Part shown: positions 1-6,317 of the stretch, piece by piece
How positions within the stretch are numbered: position 1 is the stretch's first letter
Layout of the letters: every line of letters begins with the position of its first letter
Source: an archaeon
GTDB lineage: Archaea > Thermoproteota > Nitrososphaeria > Nitrososphaerales > Nitrosopumilaceae
Direction: 5' to 3'
Assembly (NCBI GenBank): GCA_021824845.1
Contig: JAKAJY010000185.1
Coordinates: 1-6,319 of the forward strand
DNA length: 6,319 bases
Notes under the pieces: model-generated
The model's input: the letters and a program-made list of their open reading frames with translations, nothing else
Databases searched by the model: none
Told to the model about the DNA's origin: nothing
Made by a program: the position numbers and the translations under genes

Positions 1-1
1 C

Positions 2-1912
2 GAGATGACAGAAGAGCTCAAATCAGAAGTTATTCTAGTCGAGGGAGACTTTCAGCTAACCCCAAAAGAGACCAAGATAATAAAGGAACGATTCCCTCAT
101 TTACCAGAAATTAGTAATGTGCGGATTTTTAGATCCAACAAATATGTCCAAGTCCAGTATGATTTTGGTACAGTAAAGCTGAGCGAAGAAAAGGACAGGG
201 CATTAAATTCCTGGGAAAACTATACTGAAAAGATTCTAAACTTTATTGCAACGGTCCCAAACCACATCAGAATACAGTTTGAGACCAAGTTCTTTGAGGG
301 ACCACCGCCAAAAAGCAAGGACGAATTCCTCAGTGAGATGACGGTTTTCAACAATTCGTTGAACATGCTTGCATCAGATGAGCACCATATTTTAGCAGAG
401 TGGGCAAGATTCTATCAAGAAAGAGAGAAAACATACGATGAGCTATTAGTTGGCGCAACAGAAAAGACAGCACTTGAGAATTTCATTTTGGAGCACTTGC
501 ATCCAAGGTTTGTTTACTTTTCCGATTACAAAAAAATCTATGGCAACATCAATCTGGACGAATATCTCAAGGAGGTGCAACGACCAGAGGGCATAGATTA
601 CGAAGAGTTTGACAAGGCAGAGACTGTCAGGAATTTGTTTTATCTGGCAGAGCTTGACACCGACAAGCTAGAAGAATACAAAAACAGTCCACCAAAGCTG
701 ATCAAGCTGCTAAACAGTGCAAGTAGACGGCTTACCGACAGACTAAACCCAGCATGGAAGGGCGATCCAATCCATGTGGACTTGAGATATAATCCAGGGA
801 ACATCATGAGTGTGGTAATCTCTGATGTGCACCGAGATGGAACCGTAACCAATACCGGACTCTTGAGCAGGCGTGCGGAGGGATTCAAGTGGACATTTTC
901 ATTTATTGTAAACTTTGCAGCAGAAACACAACGAGCAGAGCTAAAAGAAGCAATCCTACTGTTGGACGAGCCTGCAAGGAACCTTCATCCAGCACAGCAA
1001 ATGGGAATCTCGGATCTGCTCAAAAATCTGGCAGGCTCCAATCAGGTTCTGTACGCGACACACTCACCATTTATGATATTTGATTATACCCCCGGAAACT
1101 TGTTAGTGGTAGAGCTTGACAAGCGCAAGCACCTCTCCAGAATACATTATGATTACTGGAATGCGGACGATGCAACACTGATTCCAATTTTGTATGGACT
1201 ATCAAGGGGATTGGTAGAGTCAATCGTAGACAGGGAAATCGGAACAAACTCGAGACCAGTCATAATAGTAGAGACAATGTCGGATGCAATGTATCTTAAT
1301 TCATTTGACAAGTTCCTAGAAGATCCAAACATCTCCATGAATCCACTAAACGTGGTTGCATCATACAGCAAAAACTCGACACTGCCGCTTGCCATCTTCT
1401 ATAGAAACCACGGCCACAATGTCTTTGTCATATTGGACAATACGCTGGAATCAAAGAAAATAGCAGAACAGCTAAAGGCAAACGAGTTTACCGACATGCA
1501 AATCATCTACTTGGAGCAGGGTGGAAAATCAATCGAGTCGATTGAGGATCTCATATTAGTGGACGATTATCTCCATGCAGTAAACCAGACTTATGAAATC
1601 AAGCTCAGAAAGGAGGGATTCCGAAACCTAACCAAGGAGGAAGTTCTTGCAAGAAACAAAAAAGGAATCATCGATTCGCTGCGAGACATTTGGTATGAAC
1701 ACAGAGACGATGGCTGGAATGATTTCGATGTAGAAGAGATTGCAAGATATATTTGTGAAAAAATCGCACTAAAGGAGGCCGAATTCTTATCAGACAAGAC
1801 CAAGGATCAGTTCCGAGGATTATTCAGATTGATGGCAGAGCGAATCAGACAGCACCAAAACCTTACAGCGCATGTTGGGCTGACCAAGTTCCAGCGAAGC
1901 AAGCCACGATAG
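2..1912 (+). CDS. OLD-like ATPase with C-terminal TOPRIM-like domain, 5'-truncated by window edge
   Basis: The frame is open to the left edge (GAG precedes the first ATG at 5), so the true start is probably upstream. Numbering here counts the ATG at 5 as residue 1. Visible ATPase parts are an ABC-signature-like LSRRAEGFKW (287-296), a Walker B with catalytic glutamate, ILLLDEP (D321, E322), and the switch histidine in ATHSP (H353). No Walker A is present in the 635 visible residues, and it should lie upstream. A TOPRIM-like region follows: VIIVETMSD (E423, D427), VFVILDNT (D478) and SIEDLI (E514, D515). A charged, mostly helical tail ends the protein. This order matches the OLD family, whose members are ATP-powered nucleases or ATPases, some acting in phage defence. 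The usual DxD of TOPRIM reads D-N-T here, so nuclease activity is uncertain. No UvrD-like helicase follows, as Gabija would require downstream, and upstream genes cannot be seen. Family assignment is fairly sure; biological role is not. Confidence 0.8.
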   Translation, partial: EMTEELKSEVILVEGDFQLTPKETKIIKERFPHLPEISNVRIFRSNKYVQVQYDFGTVKLSEEKDRALNSWENYTEKILNFIATVPNHIRIQFETKFFEGPPPKSKDEFLSEMTVFNNSLNMLASDEHHILAEWARFYQEREKTYDELLVGATEKTALENFILEHLHPRFVYFSDYKKIYGNINLDEYLKEVQRPEGIDYEEFDKAETVRNLFYLAELDTDKLEEYKNSPPKLIKLLNSASRRLTDRLNPAWKGDPIHVDLRYNPGNIMSVVISDVHRDGTVTNTGLLSRRAEGFKWTFSFIVNFAAETQRAELKEAILLLDEPARNLHPAQQMGISDLLKNLAGSNQVLYATHSPFMIFDYTPGNLLVVELDKRKHLSRIHYDYWNADDATLIPILYGLSRGLVESIVDREIGTNSRPVIIVETMSDAMYLNSFDKFLEDPNISMNPLNVVASYSKNSTLPLAIFYRNHGHNVFVILDNTLESKKIAEQLKANEFTDMQIIYLEQGGKSIESIEDLILVDDYLHAVNQTYEIKLRKEGFRNLTKEEVLARNKKGIIDSLRDIWYEHRDDGWNDFDVEEIARYICEKIALKEAEFLSDKTKDQFRGLFRLMAERIRQHQNLTAHVGLTKFQRSKPR

Positions 1913-1960
1913 CTGTTTAAAGTATTTTACGCACGAGTTATCGCCAACGCTCAAAAAGAG

Positions 1961-1976
1961 TAAATAAACAATATTT
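1961..1976 (+). promoter_or_regulatory. AT-rich candidate TATA region for the secreted protein gene
   Basis: The 85-base gap after the ATPase gene contains TAAATAAACAATATTT about 22-37 bases before the GTG start, preceded by an A/G-rich stretch (AAAAAGAG) that could act as a BRE. This fits a leaderless or short-leader archaeal promoter, but the match to a TATA box is loose. A second candidate, TTTAAAG at 1916-1922, would give a longer leader. No Shine-Dalgarno motif stands out before the start. Confidence 0.4.
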
Positions 1977-1997
1977 GTGAAATCAGGTAGATAGAGC

Positions 1998-4112
1998 GTG
2001 AATTACTCCACATTAATAATTCTTGGAATTTTTGCTGTTTCCATATTTTCAATATCAAGCATTGCAAGCGCTGAAACAAGTGCAAAAAGCACAAACTTTG
2101 AGAAGACAACCCTAGTTGAATTTACAAACAATGACGCATCTGAGATCCAAACGGTGCGAATGTGGCTTGGAAAGGACTCTGGTGAGTTCAAGTCATTCAA
2201 ATCAGAAAAGGGCTGGACTGGAACCAAGACACCGCAGGGAGTGCTGGTTTTTTCCACCAGTGATCCACTAGGCTCTGGAGAGTCAGTCAAGTTTGGAATT
2301 AAAACTGAGGTAGAGGGTCCCGGCATAAACTGGAAAACAGTAGATTCTGCAGGAAACGAGCTTGCTGTAGGAAAGGTACTGCCAAGCCAAACATCAACTC
2401 CTCCACCACCTCCACCACAAGACAACATCGCCACACCAACACCAAAGATGGGCGGTGCAACATTCAGAGTAATTCCAGAATCACCGAAGACTGGCGATAC
2501 GGTAAGAATTGTAGGTGATGGGTTCCCACCAAAGACAGTATTCAAGTTTACAATCGATGATCAGCCACTAGAAGACATTCAAACTGATGAGGAAGGTCAC
2601 GTGAGTGGAACTGCCAAAATTCCAATCACAAAGCAAGCAGACAGAGTCGATTTTTATCTAGTGGATAAGCAAGGAAACAAAAAGACAATCAGCATCAGAA
2701 TCACACAAGCAGAGCAAGTAGCTGCCCCACAAAACACCAAAAAACTCACAGTTGATCAGAGCACCTCAATAGCAGAACCAGGAGAGAAGGTCTCAGCCAG
2801 TGGAACCGGTAAGCCGGGATCATCAATTAAAATCACTACCAAAGACCCAACAGGAGTTAAATTGTATGAAGCAGTCATTCCAGTTGATAATCAGGGAAAT
2901 TGGTCACATGAAACAGTCGTCCCACTTGATGCACCACTCGGAACAAGGCAGGTCGAGTTCAGTGACGGATTGGACACCATCACAAAGTCATTTAGTGTAT
3001 CAATATCAAAAACAATCAACATACATTCATCTAAAACCAGATACGAGCCAGGAGATAAATTTGCATTCAATGGAACCGCAAAGCCAAATCAATCACTCCA
3101 AATTGTAATTACTGATCCAATAGGAAAAGAGATTTTCTCAGACATACTGGATCTTGATGAGTCCGGCACAGTCGACTTTGAGTATCAAACGACTGCAACG
3201 TCACTCAAGGGAACATACGTATTGTTTGCAACTCAGGAAGACGAGACGGAGATTGTCCGAGTTGGTCTAGGTGCCACACCAGGTCCACAAATCATAGCCA
3301 AATTTGACAAGCTAAATTATGCGTCATCAGAGACTGCTAAGATAACTATTCAAGGCCCTGCCAAGGATAGAGTATCCATTTTGATAATTGATCCAGGCGA
3401 CAAAGTCAAGCTTACAGAAAGTATCATACTTGGTTTCGACGGCAACAAGGTACACGACTTGATCCTGAACGAGTACAAATCAGGAGTATACACGGCAGTA
3501 ATCAAGCATCCACAATCCGAGATAAGCATTCCATTTGCCATCGGCCTACAGACTACAACTGGCAACATTATAATTCAAACAACAAAGCCTGAATATGTTC
3601 CAGGCAACAGTATTTTAATTTTGGGCTCTACTGATGATAACGCTATTTTGAGCTTGGAAATGATAGACCCAGCTGGTAATGTAATAAAGAAAAAAGACAT
3701 TTTCTCAGACAAGGAGGGTAAGTTCTCAGATGGAACATTCCGAGTCCCAAGCGATGCGACTGAAGGAATTTGGATATTAAAGGCAAAAAGCGGCTCCAAG
3801 TTCTCAGAGTCCAAATTTACAGTTTCCGGCACTATGGAAAAACCATTTTCAATTAGCGTAGACAAGACCACGGCATACCTAAAAGGTGATCTAATGAAGA
3901 TAAGCGGGCTGGGCGGTGGAAAGGAGCAATCAGTAATAATTAACATCGTGGATCCAAAGAATATTGAAGCTGCACAGCTTCTTGGATCATCTACCAAGGA
4001 TGGTAGATTCCAAATGTTGTGGACCATTCCAACGGACTTGGAGTCAGGCAAATACACAATCAAATCCAAAGTTGGAACACAGACTGCAGAGACTACGTTT
4101 GATTTGCAGTAG
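1998..4112 (+). CDS. secreted multi-domain Ig-like/beta-sandwich repeat protein (704 aa)
   Basis: GTG at 1998 is the only workable start: an in-frame TAG lies two codons upstream (1992-1994), and the N-terminus it gives is a signal peptide. That peptide has a hydrophobic core at residues 6-23 and a likely cleavage after ASA (23-25). It is unusual in having no Lys or Arg before the core. Residues about 26-130 form an N-terminal domain containing VRMWLG, KGWTG and VKFGIKT. A linker with six prolines (135-140) follows, then an IPT/TIG-like domain (about 153-238, with GDGFPP), then five tandem units of about 90 residues (from 250, 338, 429, 522 and 615). Shared marks are a PGD-like turn, an I-x-DP-x-G turn and an aromatic strand ending such as GxYT. 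The protein stops directly after the last unit, with no transmembrane segment or PEFG-type sorting signal. I infer an extracellular structural, adhesive or envelope-associated protein; the ligand is unknown. Confidence 0.8.
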   Translation: MNYSTLIILGIFAVSIFSISSIASAETSAKSTNFEKTTLVEFTNNDASEIQTVRMWLGKDSGEFKSFKSEKGWTGTKTPQGVLVFSTSDPLGSGESVKFGIKTEVEGPGINWKTVDSAGNELAVGKVLPSQTSTPPPPPPQDNIATPTPKMGGATFRVIPESPKTGDTVRIVGDGFPPKTVFKFTIDDQPLEDIQTDEEGHVSGTAKIPITKQADRVDFYLVDKQGNKKTISIRITQAEQVAAPQNTKKLTVDQSTSIAEPGEKVSASGTGKPGSSIKITTKDPTGVKLYEAVIPVDNQGNWSHETVVPLDAPLGTRQVEFSDGLDTITKSFSVSISKTINIHSSKTRYEPGDKFAFNGTAKPNQSLQIVITDPIGKEIFSDILDLDESGTVDFEYQTTATSLKGTYVLFATQEDETEIVRVGLGATPGPQIIAKFDKLNYASSETAKITIQGPAKDRVSILIIDPGDKVKLTESIILGFDGNKVHDLILNEYKSGVYTAVIKHPQSEISIPFAIGLQTTTGNIIIQTTKPEYVPGNSILILGSTDDNAILSLEMIDPAGNVIKKKDIFSDKEGKFSDGTFRVPSDATEGIWILKAKSGSKFSESKFTVSGTMEKPFSISVDKTTAYLKGDLMKISGLGGGKEQSVIINIVDPKNIEAAQLLGSSTKDGRFQMLWTIPTDLESGKYTIKSKVGTQTAETTFDLQ
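2400..2417 (+). repeat. six-proline codon run in interdomain linker
   Basis: Six consecutive CCT/CCA codons encode residues 135-140 of the secreted protein. They lie in a Thr/Pro-rich linker (about 131-150) that separates the N-terminal domain from the repeat region. Such linkers usually act as stiff spacers. The DNA is low-complexity and could vary in length between strains. Confidence 0.75.
2745..4109 (+). repeat. five tandem ~90-residue beta-sandwich-type domain repeats
   Basis: Approximate units are 2745-3008, 3009-3281, 3282-3560, 3561-3839 and 3840-4109. They are recognisable at protein level rather than as DNA repeats. Recurring landmarks include SIAEPGEKV, TRYEPGDKF, LNYASSETA, PEYVPGNS and AYLKGDLM near each unit start. 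Mid-unit turns such as DPTG, DPIG, DPGD, DPAG and DPKN follow, and then a glycine-aromatic strand near the end (GTY, GVY, GIW, GKY). The spacing of 88-93 residues is regular. The pattern resembles Ig-like or macroglobulin MG2-type folds, and the exact family needs a profile search. Confidence 0.7.
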
Positions 4113-4131
4113 AACAAAAATCTGGGAACCC

Positions 4132-4140
4132 TTTTTATTA
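4132..4140 (+). promoter_or_regulatory. TATA-like box for the apt-mtnP operon
   Basis: TTTTTATTA lies 22-30 bases before the GTG start of apt. This is the distance expected when transcription begins at or next to the start codon, and no Shine-Dalgarno motif is present, so a leaderless mRNA is likely. The same T-run could also help end transcription of the upstream secreted-protein gene, whose stop is 20 bases earlier. Confidence 0.6.
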
Positions 4141-4161
4141 CTCTGCCAAACCCACAAATTT

Positions 4162-4674
4162 GTGAATCTACAAAACATCATCACAGAATATCCAGACTTT
4201 CCAAAAAAAGGAATTTTATTCAGAGACATTAGTCCGATTTTAAAAAATCCATCAGCAATGATGCATTGTGTAGACGAGTTTGCAAAGAGATACCACGTAA
4301 ACGATGTTGATGTTTTTGCCGGAATCGAGTCCCGTGGCTTTCCAATTGCATGTGCGATGGCCCTACGATACAATAAAGGCATGATAATGATTAGAAAACA
4401 AGGAAAGCTTCCAGGCGTTACGGTGAAAAGATCATACACCATAGAATATGGCAAGGCAACAATGGAGATTCAAAAAAACGCAATCAACAAGGATCAAAGA
4501 GTGGTGATTTGTGACGATCTGCTGGCAACTGGAGGCACAGCAAAGGCAGCAGCTGAATTAATTGAGCGTGTTGGCGGGGCAGTGACTGGGTTTGCGTTTG
4601 TGGTAGAGTTAACTGAGTTGAATGGAATCAAGAAAATATCAAAATATAGAACAGAGTCCTTGGTGAGATACTAG
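4162..4674 (+). CDS. apt: adenine phosphoribosyltransferase
   Basis: Converts adenine plus PRPP to AMP and pyrophosphate in the cytoplasm (purine salvage). The 170-residue product is the usual size for this family. The N-terminal stretch [16 protein letters not shown] is characteristic of Apt. It is followed by FAGIESRGF (substrate and PRPP loop region), IRKQGKLPG (the flexible loop) and YTIEYG. The PRPP-binding signature [14 protein letters not shown] sits at about 114-127, with the acidic pair D118/D119. GTG at 4162 is chosen because it begins exactly where Apt homology begins and lies 22-30 bases after a TATA-like box. The frame stays open further upstream only as an overlap with the preceding gene. 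Its stop overlaps the mtnP start by one base (TAGTG), implying co-transcription and probable translational coupling. Together the two enzymes turn methylthioadenosine-derived adenine back into AMP. Confidence 0.93.
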   Translation: MNLQNIITEYPDFPKKGILFRDISPILKNPSAMMHCVDEFAKRYHVNDVDVFAGIESRGFPIACAMALRYNKGMIMIRKQGKLPGVTVKRSYTIEYGKATMEIQKNAINKDQRVVICDDLLATGGTAKAAAELIERVGGAVTGFAFVVELTELNGIKKISKYRTESLVRY

Positions 4675-5462
4675 TGGAACAAGCAGACATTGGGATCTTT
4701 GGAGGAACTGGAATTTACGACTCGGGTCTTTTGACCGAGGCAAAGGAAATAACAATAGACACACCATATGGCAAGCCATCTGATTCCATAACAGTTGGAA
4801 TCTTTAAAGGAAAAAAAGTTGCATTCATGCCACGACATGGAAAAAAACACACCATACCACCACACCTAATCAACTATAGAGCAAACATTTGGGCATTCAG
4901 AGAAATGGGCATAAAAAGAATTATTGCACCATCTGCAGTAGGGAGCCTCAAAGAAGAGCTTGCTCCAGGACACTTTGTTTTGCCAACCCAGTTTATTGAT
5001 TTTACAAAGTCGCGCAAGGGAACATTTTCCGATGAGGGTAAAGTCATTCACATATCTGTTGCAGATCCGTTTTGTCCCGAGCTGCAATCAGCAATACTAG
5101 CTGCAGCAAGAACACAAAATATCAATGTGCACAAAAACTGCACCTATGTTTGCATTGAAGGTCCTAGATTCTCAACAAAGGCAGAATCAAGATTCTACAA
5201 ATCAACCGGTGCAGACATAATTGGTATGACCCTAGTGCCAGAGTGTCAGCTAGCAAGAGAGGCACAGATGTGCTATGCATCAATTTCTACTGTAACTGAT
5301 TATGACGTCTGGGCAGAAAAGCCAGTTACCGCAAAAGAGGTAATTGAGACACTACACAAAAACGTAGAAAACACAAAGAGACTACTCACATCAATTCCAG
5401 ATTCAATCCCAGAACACCGTGGGTGCTCTTGTGCCAAAGCACTAGAGGAAGCACAGTTCTAG
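4674..5462 (+). CDS. mtnP: S-methyl-5'-thioadenosine phosphorylase (MTAP family)
   Basis: Phosphorolyses 5'-methylthioadenosine, a by-product of polyamine and related AdoMet-dependent synthesis, to adenine and methylthioribose-1-phosphate. The 262-residue product has the full family pattern: [10 protein letters not shown] at 7-16; PRHGKKH (53-59) with [23 protein letters not shown] (87-95); [12 protein letters not shown] (161-172); GMTLVPE (184-190); and TDYDVW (208-213), whose two aspartates (D209, D211) match the adenine-contacting pair in MTAPs. A C-terminal CxC (C251, C253) resembles the motif known from archaeal MTAP/PNP enzymes such as Sulfolobus MTAPII. The start is a GTG sharing its first G with the apt stop. 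Relaxed activity on other purine nucleosides cannot be excluded from sequence. The pairing with apt supports the MTA assignment. Confidence 0.92.
   Translation: MEQADIGIFGGTGIYDSGLLTEAKEITIDTPYGKPSDSITVGIFKGKKVAFMPRHGKKHTIPPHLINYRANIWAFREMGIKRIIAPSAVGSLKEELAPGHFVLPTQFIDFTKSRKGTFSDEGKVIHISVADPFCPELQSAILAAARTQNINVHKNCTYVCIEGPRFSTKAESRFYKSTGADIIGMTLVPECQLAREAQMCYASISTVTDYDVWAEKPVTAKEVIETLHKNVENTKRLLTSIPDSIPEHRGCSCAKALEEAQF
5459..5462. other. palindromic CTAG serving as stop codon on both strands
   Basis: The plus-strand TAG ending mtnP (5460-5462) and the minus-strand TAG ending the 80-aa gene (5461-5459) are both read from the same CTAG palindrome. The convergent genes therefore overlap by four bases and leave no intergenic space for terminators. 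Confidence 0.85.
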
Positions 5463-5701
5463 GAATCAGCAAACGATTCTCTGCTTAGGCCTTCAGGTAA
5501 TGTGATGTTTCCAGAGACTAGATTTCTTTGCAGGATGTCAATTACCTCATTTACGTCATAGCCTAGTTTTTGTAGTGCCTTTTCGGTTGTTTTTGATATT
5601 TTTGCACCAATGTTGTGCCCGCCAATTCTCCCAAACGCGATTGCAGAAAACTTGAATGTGTTGTTGCTTATGGTAAAGGTACCAGTAATCTTGGCAGCCA
5701 T
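5459..5701 (-). CDS. conserved-looking small protein of unknown function (80 aa)
   Basis: I do not recognise this family. The frame is open from a GTG at 5752, but I prefer the ATG at 5701, because a TATA-like TTTTTATC lies 22-29 bases before it, the same geometry as at apt. The 80-residue product begins [20 protein letters not shown], which looks like two beta strands. A glycine-rich turn follows (GRIGGHNIG), then a helix-rich segment ([22 protein letters not shown]) and a short polar tail. It has no signal peptide, membrane segment or metal-binding cysteines, so it is probably a soluble cytoplasmic protein. It is the last of three leftward genes and converges on mtnP. With the GTG start it would be 97 aa and would begin directly after the upstream gene's stop codon. 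Confidence 0.65.
   Translation of the reverse strand: MAAKITGTFTISNNTFKFSAIAFGRIGGHNIGAKISKTTEKALQKLGYDVNEVIDILQRNLVSGNITLPEGLSRESFADS
5567..5603 (+). terminator. candidate oligo-T termination region downstream of mtnP
   Basis: Three plus-strand runs of five T (5567-5571, 5590-5594, 5599-5603) and one of four (5580-5583) occur 105-140 bases after the mtnP stop. Archaeal RNA polymerase can terminate at clustered T-runs without a hairpin. They also encode lysine-rich codons of the opposite-strand gene, so they may be incidental. If used, apt-mtnP transcripts would carry an antisense tail over the 80-aa gene. Confidence 0.2.
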
Positions 5702-5722
5702 GGTTGTACCTTTTACATTATT

Positions 5723-5730
5723 GATAAAAA
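5723..5730 (-). promoter_or_regulatory. TATA-like box for the 80-aa gene
   Basis: Read on the minus strand, TTTTTATC lies 22-29 bases before the ATG at 5701. The spacing and sequence nearly copy the apt box. This supports a leaderless transcript starting at that ATG and argues against the upstream GTG at 5752 as the start. Confidence 0.5.
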
Positions 5731-5752
5731 CCTTAATCTCCAAGCCGTACAC

Positions 5753-6151
5753 CTAGATCTCTATTGCTTTGTTGACATGGTCATCAATTAGAAAACTAGC
5801 GTGCTGCGGATCATTGACTTGAAAGTTATTCACTGGGATCTCAACTACCTTATCATCTGGGTTTTCAACCTTTAGTGTTCCGTTCTGCTTTAGGCGGACA
5901 AGCTTCCATCGGTCTTTTCCTTTGAATAATTTGCGAACCAAGATTGCCCATTTTTCATCCGGATCTATTTTTGGCATTCCAACATAATCCACTATGGAAT
6001 CAATTCCTAGTTGTTTTTCTTCGCAAAATCTTTTTTTGCAAATTGCACATCTCCAAATATCTACAGATCCTATTGTGCGCTCATCTATGTTTACGTTAGT
6101 GACTCCAAAGTAAACTATCTGATGTGTACAGGTCTCCATATTCTGGCTCAT
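5753..6151 (-). CDS. zinc-ribbon-like protein of unknown function (~132 aa)
   Basis: I do not recognise the family. Counting from the ATG at 6151, likely metal ligands are C8 and H10 (ETCTHQ), C35 and C38 (WRCAIC) and C43 (RFCE), giving a CxH...CxxC spacing typical of small zinc-binding modules. The remainder has a charged stretch (about 67-85, with EKWAILVRKLFKG) and a beta-rich C-terminus around LKQNGTLKVENPDDKVVEI. There is no signal peptide or membrane segment. The start is uncertain: ATG at 6196 and TTG at 6220 are also in frame. I choose 6151 because it avoids overlap with the upstream gene ending at 6174, places the ligands close to the N-terminus, and lies 21-29 bases after TAAATAGTA. 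ATG 6196 has a weak GGAAG six bases upstream. Roles in nucleic-acid or protein binding are possible but not shown. Confidence 0.65.
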   Translation of the reverse strand: MSQNMETCTHQIVYFGVTNVNIDERTIGSVDIWRCAICKKRFCEEKQLGIDSIVDYVGMPKIDPDEKWAILVRKLFKGKDRWKLVRLKQNGTLKVENPDDKVVEIPVNNFQVNDPQHASFLIDDHVNKAIEI

Positions 6152-6171
6152 TGCACTTTTGCGCAAAAAGG

Positions 6172-6180
6172 TACTATTTA
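6172..6180 (-). promoter_or_regulatory. possible TATA-like box for the zinc-ribbon gene
   Basis: Minus-strand TAAATAGTA lies 21-29 bases before ATG 6151. It contains the stop codon of the upstream gene, so the match may be incidental, and the gene could instead be read from an upstream operon promoter. Confidence 0.25.
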
Positions 6181-6317
6181 GTTCTTGCACGATCATAGTA
6201 GACTTCCAAGGCAACTCCAATGTTATCCACTATTAGATTTTTTTTAAATTCAATATTTTCATGACTGCACATTTTTCGATACATGTTTACTGCAGTGAAT
6301 CTAGGATGCATGGCCTC
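6174..6317 (-). CDS. unidentified small gene or C-terminus, cut by right window edge
   Basis: A minus-strand frame is open from the right edge to a TAG at 6176-6174. Visible residues include an early MHPRFTAVNMYRKMC, then ENIEFKKNLIVDNIGVALEV, and an end of YYDRARTK. The other two minus frames stop within the first ten or eleven codons from the right edge. The mix of residues looks like real protein rather than a shadow frame. An ATG at 6311 could be the start (45 aa), or the gene may begin outside the window. I cannot assign a family. Its stop lies 22 bases before the ATG proposed for the zinc-ribbon gene, which would suit an operon. Confidence 0.5.
   Translation of the reverse strand, partial: EAMHPRFTAVNMYRKMCSHENIEFKKNLIVDNIGVALEVYYDRARTK

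Noticed and set aside
443..478. GATEKTALE in the OLD-like protein as a degenerate Walker A
   Set aside because: It lacks the GxxGxGK[ST] spacing and is followed by the middle section of the ATPase head. The true Walker A is expected before the window edge.
2003..2545. 180-aa minus-strand frame opposite the secreted protein
   Set aside because: It is antisense to a well-supported gene and contains glycine runs that are just the complement of the proline codons. It has no domain or start signal.
3575..4117. 180-aa minus-strand frame over the last repeats of the secreted protein
   Set aside because: It is a shadow of the tandem-domain coding sequence with no recognisable domain or promoter.
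3964..4161. Extended N-terminus for apt beginning inside the upstream gene
   Set aside because: It would add about 66 residues overlapping the secreted protein gene. Apt homology and the TATA-like box both point to GTG 4162.
5702..5752. GTG at 5752 as the start of the 80-aa gene
   Set aside because: It is possible, but the segment contains a well-placed TATA-like box for ATG 5701, and the extra 17 residues look like translated promoter DNA.
6240..6252. Minus-strand TTTAAAAAAAAT as promoter for the zinc-ribbon gene
   Set aside because: It lies inside the plausible coding frame ending at 6174, where it encodes Phe-Lys-Lys-Asn, and would direct initiation near a TTG only.
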